In this document: in pieces, positions 1 through 5,405 of the stretch
Position numbering within the stretch: the stretch's first letter is position 1
Layout: the number at the start of each line of letters is the position of its first letter
DNA from: Bacteroidota bacterium
GTDB taxonomy: Bacteria; Bacteroidota; Bacteroidia; Chitinophagales; Chitinophagaceae
Length of the DNA: 6,715 nucleotides
Reading direction: 5' to 3'
NCBI GenBank assembly: GCA_947462495.1
Contig: CANHOY010000097.1
Coordinates: 1-6,715, forward strand
Position numbers and translations under genes: made by a program
The notes under the pieces: generated by a model
Databases searched by the model: none
What the model was told of the DNA's origin: nothing
What the model saw: only the letters and a program-made list of their open reading frames with translations

Positions 1-1191
1 AAGAAGAATATAACCATATTTATCATTACCCTTTTGAATAATGGCACTTCTTGCAAAAGCCTCATCTAATACAATTTTTTCTCTTTTCAACGCCACCACT
101 TTAGTAGTACCGTCTGATTTTCTGATGGTCAGTCTCACTTCCGTTCCTAAATTACCACGAATTAGTTTTACTGCTTCCGTAGTTTCAAAGCCTGCTACAT
201 CTACTGGCTCTTCTGCGCCTTGAGCAATTTTTATAATGACATCATTCATGACCAATTGGCCCGATTTCCATGCGGCACCTCCTGGCTGAACACTGGCTAT
301 CTTAATACCATTGTCATCCTGTGTCAATTGCGCGCCAATACCATAAAAGGTTCCACTCATTTGTTCCGTGAATGACCTTTTTTCTATAGGAGCAAAATAA
401 TCGGTATGCGGATCCATTAAACCTGTAATCGTATTTAAAAAAGATTCGAATCTTTTTTCTTTGTCAAAGTTTTTTTCTAATTGGTTAAATCTTTTTGTAT
501 AATTTTTCTTTACCGATGCACGCGCATCCACTTCTAATAAAGCATTGGCTTTATAAACAAAAGTTGACTTTATCGTATCTTTTATTTTAGCAGTGTCTTT
601 AATAGCTTTAGCGGCTTGTTGCTTCTCTCTGTCTTCTATTAAACTTACATACCTATCTAAAGCCTTATACTTTATTAATTGATGCCACCTTGTATATTTA
701 TCTTTAGCATTAGAAGGATATTGAATACTATCCACTTCCAATAGTAAAGAATCTTCTACTGTAAAATCTAAAGGCTGTTCTATAATTTCTTCAAATATTT
801 TTTTTGACTCCAATACTCTTCTTTCATAAATAGCATCTGCCGCAGGCTCAAATAAAATGGGACTGCCATGAATTTCATCATCAATGGTAGTTGAGAATAT
901 TTTTAAAGAATCAATATCAGATTGTAAAAAAAGATTCTTTTCAGGATCCAACGTTTTCAAATAAGCATCAAAAACATCCTTAGAAAATGCATCGTCTATT
1001 TTTCTCGGGCTATAATGCTCCGACTCTAATAATTGACCAATCGTAGATAAAAGTTTACGATGTCTATTTTCTTGAGTCTCTTGATCAGCAGGCTTGAAAG
1101 TGTTGAATGCGAAAAATAAACCGCCAGATACGATTATAGTGGCAAATGCTTTCCACTTATTTTGTTTTAAGTATGTCATAAATCTATGCAT
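1..1191 (-). CDS. prc: Tail-specific (C-terminal processing) protease Prc/Tsp, S41 family; C-terminal part beyond window edge
   Basis: Members of this family are periplasmic serine proteases that degrade or trim envelope proteins from the C-terminus. The 397 residues in view begin with a basic n-region and a hydrophobic stretch (about 16-29: AFATIIVSGGLFFAF), a signal peptide or membrane anchor. A long, charged, helical N-terminal domain of the Tsp type follows. Next come the family motif DPHTDYFAP (260-268) and a PDZ domain (about 275-370) with MSGTFYGIGAQL and VQPGGAAWKSGQL. The order and wording match E. coli Prc as I remember it (DPHTSYLSP, then EGIGAVL). The window ends at KYGYILL, the first strand of the S41 catalytic domain, so the Ser/Lys dyad cannot be checked. 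The full protein would be roughly 700 residues. Two in-frame ATGs are possible, at 1191 and at 1179. I give the longer form; a -7-like element at 1208-1201 would favour 1179. It is divergent from the tRNA gene. Confidence 0.9.
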   Translation of the reverse strand, partial: MHRFMTYLKQNKWKAFATIIVSGGLFFAFNTFKPADQETQENRHRKLLSTIGQLLESEHYSPRKIDDAFSKDVFDAYLKTLDPEKNLFLQSDIDSLKIFSTTIDDEIHGSPILFEPAADAIYERRVLESKKIFEEIIEQPLDFTVEDSLLLEVDSIQYPSNAKDKYTRWHQLIKYKALDRYVSLIEDREKQQAAKAIKDTAKIKDTIKSTFVYKANALLEVDARASVKKNYTKRFNQLEKNFDKEKRFESFLNTITGLMDPHTDYFAPIEKRSFTEQMSGTFYGIGAQLTQDDNGIKIASVQPGGAAWKSGQLVMNDVIIKIAQGAEEPVDVAGFETTEAVKLIRGNLGTEVRLTIRKSDGTTKVVALKREKIVLDEAFARSAIIQKGNDKYGYILL

Positions 1192-1200
1192 GAAGTATTT

Positions 1201-1208
1201 CAAAAATA
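1201..1208 (-). promoter_or_regulatory. Putative Bacteroidota -7 promoter element for the protease gene
   Basis: Read on the minus strand this is TATTTTTG, an exact match to the Bacteroidota -7 consensus TAnnTTTG. No TTTG-like -33 box lies 19 bp upstream (GCCC is there instead), so support is partial. Transcription would start around 1195, leaving only a few bases before the ATG at 1191 but about 16 before the ATG at 1179. The match is short and the region is AT-rich, so chance is a real alternative. Confidence 0.35.
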
Positions 1209-1288
1209 GTGTAAAATGGTTAGGATAGGGCCATAATTGAAATAAAGACCATTTTTTATGACAAATTTATAAAAACTATCAAAACTTA

Positions 1289-1319
1289 TTTCCTAGATTC
1301 CCTAATTAACGTATTTTTG
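1289..1319 (+). promoter_or_regulatory. Putative promoter of tRNA-His (Bacteroidota -33/-7 type)
   Basis: TTTC at 1289-1292 (one mismatch to the -33 box TTTG), exactly 19 bp, then TATTTTTG at 1312-1319, a full match to the -7 box TAnnTTTG. Transcription would start near 1323-1326, a few bases upstream of the mature tRNA 5' end, which is plausible for a short tRNA leader. Together with the minus-strand element at 1201-1208 it makes this gap a divergent promoter region. Confidence 0.55.
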
Positions 1320-1330
1320 CCGCCCTATAT

Positions 1331-1405
1331 GGAGGGCGTAGCTCAGTAGGTTAGAGCGACAGTTTGTGGATCTGTAGGTCGTGGGTTCGAGACCCATCGT
1401 TCTCC
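1331..1405 (+). tRNA. tRNA-His (anticodon GTG)
   Basis: A full cloverleaf can be drawn. The acceptor stem is GAGGCG-like (1332-1338 with 1398-1404, including two G-U pairs). The D stem is GCTC/GAGC (1341-1344, 1354-1357). The anticodon loop TTGTGGA (1364-1370) carries GTG at 1366-1368. The variable loop is five bases and the T arm is GTGGG-TTCGAGA-CCCAT. The extra 5' G at 1331 faces discriminator C1405, giving the G-1:C73 pair that is the identity mark of tRNA-His. The CCA end is not encoded; the next bases are CAA. The lowest base pair of the anticodon stem at the loop (positions 31-39) is T1363 against T1371, a mismatch. A strong terminator follows directly, so this looks like a single-tRNA transcript. 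Confidence 0.95.
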
Positions 1406-1406
1406 C

Positions 1407-1450
1407 AAAAACCTATTCCTCCCGTGCAATCGGGAAGGAGTAGGTTTTTT
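1407..1450 (+). terminator. Intrinsic terminator after tRNA-His
   Basis: The left arm at 1407-1424 (AAAACCTA, T, TCCT, CCCG) pairs with the right arm at 1431-1448. The stem has one T-G wobble and one bulged A, and the loop is TGCAAT (1425-1430). The right arm runs into TTTTTT (1445-1450). This is a long GC-containing stem with a U-tract, a textbook rho-independent terminator starting two bases after the tRNA discriminator. Confidence 0.9.
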
Positions 1451-1466
1451 CAGTTAAATACAATGT

Positions 1467-1988
1467 ATGATTGGAATTGTTATTGCTTTATTAACCGGAT
1501 GTTTAACTTGGTTTATTTCATGGAGCTATATTAAGCTACTTTTTTTTCCAAAAAATCCAATTATAATTGGCAATTACCCCTTGGAAAGCGCCCTGCATCA
1601 AATGATTAAAAAATTACCTATTGATAATTTGATAGAAGAACATAAATCAAATTCTTTTACTACTATTTTACCTTTTATAGATACCAACTTAGATAGTTTT
1701 TTTAAGGAACGTTTAGTCCAAAAATTGCCCATCATTTCTATGTTTATTGGCGAAAAAACAATTGCCCAATTAAAAGAAGTCTTTATAGAAGAGCTTCGTC
1801 AACTTTTTCCTGATTTAATTAGTCAATTGTCTAAAAGTATTCAAGAAGACTTTTTGTCTATCCTTTCTATAAAATGGGCGCCAATTCTTGAAACAGTTTT
1901 GATAAATGCAACTCAAAAACTAAGATGGATTAGTTTTTTAATTGGCATTATTTGGGGCGGGGTGATTTATCTTTTTTTGACACCTTAA
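1467..1988 (+). CDS. Small membrane protein, divergent DUF445 (YheB-like) family candidate
   Basis: This 173-residue protein has a hydrophobic segment at each end (about 2-22 and 154-171) and an amphipathic, partly charged middle rich in Leu, Ile, Lys and Glu. The N-terminal run TGCLTWFISWSYIKLLFFPK, followed by NPIIIGNYPL, resembles the DUF445 signature (TNWLAIKMLFHP, then a proline-containing segment). The C-terminal run LRWISFLIGIIWGGVIYLFL resembles the closing helix of short Bacteroidota DUF445 proteins. The signature residues are altered, so the assignment is an inference from memory of the family. No molecular function is established for DUF445; a membrane role is all I would claim. 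The start is the only ATG in this frame after a stop at 1455-1457. The gene begins 16 bp after the tRNA terminator and ends 98 bp before the barrel-protein gene. It could be co-transcribed with that gene. Confidence 0.8.
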   Translation: MIGIVIALLTGCLTWFISWSYIKLLFFPKNPIIIGNYPLESALHQMIKKLPIDNLIEEHKSNSFTTILPFIDTNLDSFFKERLVQKLPIISMFIGEKTIAQLKEVFIEELRQLFPDLISQLSKSIQEDFLSILSIKWAPILETVLINATQKLRWISFLIGIIWGGVIYLFLTP

Positions 1989-2086
1989 TAATTGCCGTTT
2001 ATACATTCTGCAAGCCATTCTTAGATAAGATACCTGATATTTGCAAATCCAATAAACCAGGAACCTTTAAACGCATCCAATATAGC

Positions 2087-4672
2087 ATGAAATACATCTA
2101 TTTACTCTTAAGTTTAATTCTAATTGAACAAAACGGATTTTCGCAAATACCTGGCGGCGCAAGAACGGGTGGCGGCAATATGAACATGGGCCATTTTTAT
2201 GGTAAAATCATAGATGCTAATAAAAAAGGAATTGAGGGAGTTACCCTTCAAATAAAAGGATCCAAATTTGATCCTACTACCAAAAAAAGCACTGAGGCTA
2301 TTTTGGGAACCATGCTAACGGCTCCCAATGGTGATTTTAGTTTTGAAAATTTACCTCTCATGGGTAATTTCAAATTAATCATTACGAATGTGGGATATAA
2401 AAAATTAGAAAAGCAAGTAAGTTTTGGTATTAAAATGGGCGGGGGGCAAAGCATGCAAGAAATGATGGCATTAGTGGATAAGGATTTAGGTAATATTAAA
2501 CTTGAAGAGTCGGCAACCGACTTGCAAAGTGTAACAGTTACTACCACTGCTAGGCCCCAATTTGAAATGGGCATCGATCGTAAAATATTCAATGTTGACA
2601 AAAATTTACTTAGTACAGGTCAAACTGCTGTAGAAGTAATGAAAAATATACCCAATTTAAATGTGGATATAGATGGGAATGTGACCCTTAGGAATGCGAC
2701 CCCTACTCTATTAATCGACAACCGACCTACTACATTAACGATGGATCAAATTCCAGCCGATATTATTGATAAAGTTGAAATTATCACTAACCCATCTGCT
2801 AAGTATGATGCTTCCGGTGGTAATGCAGGTATATTAAATATTGTTTTAAAGAAAAATAAAAAGAACGGTTATAATGGCGGCATTAGATCCGGTATTGATA
2901 TGCGTGGAAAATTTAATGGTGGTGGTGACATGAATATCCGAAACAATAAAGTCAACTTCTCCTTAAGTGCCAATATATTTGGACGTAAATCAATATCTAA
3001 TAGTACCAATAATAGAGAAATTATAGGAGGCTCCCTGCCAAGCTCTATTAATACTATTAATGATAACACAAGTAATGGATCTTTTAATTTTTACCGCGCA
3101 GGCCTTGATTATTTACCTGATAATAGAAATAGTTTTTCATTTTATGGAAGTCTCTCACAAGGAGGCTCCTTGTCGAGTGGAAATCAAATCATTGATTCTG
3201 TAAAACAAAATATTAAAAAATCAATATTATTCGATAATAGTTCCAATTTTGCCTACTATAATAAAGGAGCACAAGTAAGTTTTAAACATTTATTTGCAGA
3301 ACAGGGTCACGAATTAACTGCCGACTTTAACTACAATAATGCTACTAATGATAGCTGGTCTATCATTAATTCAAGCTATTTAAACCAAGAAAGTAGAGGT
3401 GCTGGAAATAATAAAAACTACACCACTAATATCGACTACACTCGAGAGTTTAAAAATGCTATTAAATTTGAATCGGGTCTTCGTTATAATACAAGAGATG
3501 AATTTAATAGCAGAGATCAGTTTAGAAATAATATATTATTAAACAGCATAAGTAATAAATACAATTACGGCGAAAATATTTTAGCTGCTTACGTTAACTT
3601 AAACGGGAAAAAGAATAAGCTTAGTTACCAAATTGGCTTAAGAGCAGAAAGCAGAGCCTACACGGTGGATGTAAAAAACCAAGTAGGCATAGATTCTTTA
3701 CGTTTCAAAAAATCATTTCCTATTTCTTTATTCCCAAGTGCTTTTGTAACCTATAAAATAAACGACAAACAAGATATTCAATTGAATTATTCAAAACGTA
3801 TTAATGCGCCTAACTTCTTTCAATTGCAACCTTTCCCCGATTATACCGACCCTTTGAACATTTCAGTGGGTAACCCTGACCTAGCTCCCCAATTCACTCA
3901 TTCTTTTGAATTAGGCTATAATAATGCTTATCAAAAGGGATCTAACTTTTTAGCCAATGCTTATTATAAGTACAGTACGAACTTAATTACCAACTATATT
4001 TATAAAGCTATTAATCCGCTCACCAACGATTCTGCTTTTTACAGTTCTTATATCAATGCCAACACAGCCATTACTTATGGACTAGAGTTAAGCAACAAAA
4101 CAGCTATCACAAAATGGTGGGACATGAACTTAAGCTTTAACTTATTTAATTCTTCTATTCAAGCAACTATACCTGGTCAAGATGTAAATAATAATCTAAC
4201 CAGCTGGTTTAGCAAGATGAACAATACTTTTAAATTTCCTAAAGGGTATTCCTTCCAATTTAGCGGTCAATACCAAGCTAAAACTATTTTACCTCCGGGA
4301 GGTGGCGGTCGTGGTGGTGGAGGCGGATTCGGCGGTGGTGGCGGTTTTGGTGGATTCGGAGGCCCGCAATCTACAGCCCAGGGTTACAATTTGCCTTTTT
4401 ATGACTTTGATATGGCCATTAGAAAAGACTGGACTTTATCAGGTGGCAGAACAGCCAGTTTATCATTTAGTGTAAGCGATGTATTCAAAACAAGAATTAA
4501 TAAAACCTATTCGGAGAGTCCCTATTTTATACAAAATGTAACCAGAGTGAGAGACCAACAATTCTTTAGAGTTAATTTCTCTTATCGTTTTGGAAAGTTT
4601 GATGTTAATTTATTTAAGCGTAAAAATAATAAAACTGAAGAGGGTGGCGGAATGGACCAAATGCCTCAATAA
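2087..4672 (+). CDS. Outer-membrane beta-barrel protein, TonB-dependent-receptor-like (carboxypeptidase-regulatory domain, plug, OMP_b-brl_3 barrel)
   Basis: This 861-residue protein probably takes up or binds an unidentified ligand at the outer membrane. The signal peptide is MKYIYLLLSLILIEQNGFS, with likely cleavage before Gln20. A Gly/Met/Asn-rich linker (22-35) comes next. The carboxypeptidase-regulatory-like fold is at about 36-113 (GKIIDANKKGIEGVTLQI, with NGDFSFENLP further on). The plug-like domain is at about 160-256, with VEVMKNIPNLNVD, LLIDNRP, IDKVEIITNPSAKYDASG and AGILNIVLKK. The rest is a barrel of alternating aromatic and polar strands, with a Gly-rich segment at 738-759 and a polar tail ending GGGMDQMPQ. 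This is the domain order of Bacteroidota OMP_b-brl_3 proteins. No SusD-like partner lies beside it, so a classic SusCD pair is unlikely, and the substrate cannot be told. The frame stays open upstream to an ATG at 1952, but 2087 is chosen because the signal peptide starts there and the longer form would overlap the preceding gene. Confidence 0.92.
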   Translation: MKYIYLLLSLILIEQNGFSQIPGGARTGGGNMNMGHFYGKIIDANKKGIEGVTLQIKGSKFDPTTKKSTEAILGTMLTAPNGDFSFENLPLMGNFKLIITNVGYKKLEKQVSFGIKMGGGQSMQEMMALVDKDLGNIKLEESATDLQSVTVTTTARPQFEMGIDRKIFNVDKNLLSTGQTAVEVMKNIPNLNVDIDGNVTLRNATPTLLIDNRPTTLTMDQIPADIIDKVEIITNPSAKYDASGGNAGILNIVLKKNKKNGYNGGIRSGIDMRGKFNGGGDMNIRNNKVNFSLSANIFGRKSISNSTNNREIIGGSLPSSINTINDNTSNGSFNFYRAGLDYLPDNRNSFSFYGSLSQGGSLSSGNQIIDSVKQNIKKSILFDNSSNFAYYNKGAQVSFKHLFAEQGHELTADFNYNNATNDSWSIINSSYLNQESRGAGNNKNYTTNIDYTREFKNAIKFESGLRYNTRDEFNSRDQFRNNILLNSISNKYNYGENILAAYVNLNGKKNKLSYQIGLRAESRAYTVDVKNQVGIDSLRFKKSFPISLFPSAFVTYKINDKQDIQLNYSKRINAPNFFQLQPFPDYTDPLNISVGNPDLAPQFTHSFELGYNNAYQKGSNFLANAYYKYSTNLITNYIYKAINPLTNDSAFYSSYINANTAITYGLELSNKTAITKWWDMNLSFNLFNSSIQATIPGQDVNNNLTSWFSKMNNTFKFPKGYSFQFSGQYQAKTILPPGGGGRGGGGGFGGGGGFGGFGGPQSTAQGYNLPFYDFDMAIRKDWTLSGGRTASLSFSVSDVFKTRINKTYSESPYFIQNVTRVRDQQFFRVNFSYRFGKFDVNLFKRKNNKTEEGGGMDQMPQ
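4298..4363 (+). repeat. Glycine-rich imperfect repeat inside the barrel gene
   Basis: Residues 738-759 of the barrel protein are almost all Gly, with one Arg and three Phe in a loose GGGGGF periodicity. The DNA is a run of GGN codons using GGA, GGT and GGC, so it is not a pure microsatellite, though it is much richer in G than its surroundings. It lies between two strand-like segments (YSFQFSGQYQAKT before, NLPFYDFDMAIRKDW after), so it is probably a surface loop or a turn near the last strands. Confidence 0.85.
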
Positions 4673-4700
4673 TAAATTAATTCCAAAGCATTTAATACTT

Positions 4701-4742
4701 AACCCAGAGGTGAACTTATCTAAGTTTATTTCTGGGTTTTTC
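4701..4742 (+). terminator. Intrinsic terminator of the barrel gene, overlapping the 3' end of pcm
   Basis: Positions 4701-4717 pair without a break with 4722-4738: 17 pairs including three G-U, closing an ATCT tetraloop. TTTT follows (the T-run is 4737-4741). It starts 28 bp after the barrel gene's stop codon. The outer eight pairs, AACCCAGA with TCTGGGTT, are perfect. On the minus strand the G-U pairs become A-C mismatches and the bases after the hairpin are AAGTATTAAATG, with no U-tract. The structure therefore works mainly for plus-strand transcription. Confidence 0.8.
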
Positions 4743-5397
4743 CTTCTAGCATAGGCACAAAAGAGAAAGTATCAAAAGCTTCCCGCTTAACAGTGCCGTC
4801 TTTTTTCTTAGTCAATCGCAGCATGCGTTGTGCTGTATCAGATTCATCTAATGGAATAATCATCTTCCCGCTTACCTTTAACTGTTCCCATAATTTTTCA
4901 GGAATTTTTGGAGCAGCTGCAGTAATGAGTATTTTATCAAATGGTGCCAACAAAGGCAATCCTTCAAATCCATCTCCAAAGTAAAATTCAATATTGGGAT
5001 ATTGATTTCTAAAAAGGTAGGTAGGCGTTTGTTCAAATAGTTGCTTTTGCCTTTCAATGGTATATACTTTAGCACCCAAGGCAGCCAATACGGTGGTTTG
5101 ATACATACTTCCAGTACCAATTTCAAGTACCTTATCTCCTTTCTTAATTTGAAGTAACTGTGTTTGATAAGCCACTGTATACGGCTGAGAGATGGTTTGA
5201 TCAGAAGCTATAGGGAAAGCCCTATCTTCATAAGCAATTTTATCAAAAGCAGAATCTAAAAAATAATGTCTTGGAATAGAATGAATGGCATCTAAAACAG
5301 CTTCATCAGTAATGCCCTTTTCTTTTAAAATTTCTACTAATTTTTTTCTAAGTCCTTTATGCAAATAAGTATCTACTAAATCCTCCAATTTTCTCAT
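4726..5397 (-). CDS. pcm: Protein-L-isoaspartate(D-aspartate) O-methyltransferase
   Basis: This cytosolic enzyme methylates, with S-adenosylmethionine, the abnormal isoaspartyl residues that form in ageing proteins, starting their repair. The 223-residue length is normal for the family. Visible family motifs: AFPIASDQTISQPYTVA (60-76) holding the substrate-site Ser70, motif I VLEIGTGSMYQTTVLAALGA (90-109), the acidic end of the next strand in YTIERQ, GDGFEGLPLLAPFDKILITAAAP (about 141-163), and WEQLKVSGKMIIPL. Two positions differ from the usual pattern: Asp66 where GQTISQPY normally has Gly, and Met98 in place of the last Gly of GTGSG. The ATG at 5397 lies 8 bp after the stop of the phosphohexomutase gene, so the two are almost certainly co-transcribed. 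The stop codon lies inside the terminator hairpin of the convergent barrel gene. Confidence 0.95.
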   Translation of the reverse strand: MRKLEDLVDTYLHKGLRKKLVEILKEKGITDEAVLDAIHSIPRHYFLDSAFDKIAYEDRAFPIASDQTISQPYTVAYQTQLLQIKKGDKVLEIGTGSMYQTTVLAALGAKVYTIERQKQLFEQTPTYLFRNQYPNIEFYFGDGFEGLPLLAPFDKILITAAAPKIPEKLWEQLKVSGKMIIPLDESDTAQRMLRLTKKKDGTVKREAFDTFSFVPMLEGKTQK

Positions 5398-5405
5398 GCT
5401 GGTAT

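Noticed and set aside
41..223. Plus-strand open frame of 60 residues at the left end.
   Set aside because: It is antisense to the PDZ region of the protease, which matches its family well.
2036..2043. GATATTTG as a -7 promoter box for the barrel gene.
   Set aside because: One mismatch to TAnnTTTG and no -33 box at the proper spacing; in such AT-rich DNA this is expected by chance.
1952..2086. An N-terminal extension of 45 residues on the barrel protein, starting at the ATG at 1952.
   Set aside because: It would overlap the preceding gene by 37 bases and bury a clear signal peptide that begins at the ATG at 2087.
2248..3069. Minus-strand open frames at 2248-2601 and 2869-3069.
   Set aside because: They lie wholly inside the barrel gene, have no recognisable domain, and look like antisense shadows of its codons.
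1952..4672. The barrel gene as half of a SusC/SusD polysaccharide-uptake locus.
   Set aside because: No SusD-like lipoprotein, sensor or glycoside hydrolase is beside it; the genes on either side are a small membrane protein and a convergent pcm.
4793..5126. Open frames at 4793-4984 (plus) and 4878-5126 (minus).
   Set aside because: Both are inside pcm, which has strong family motifs; the translations are low-complexity and unlike any protein I know.
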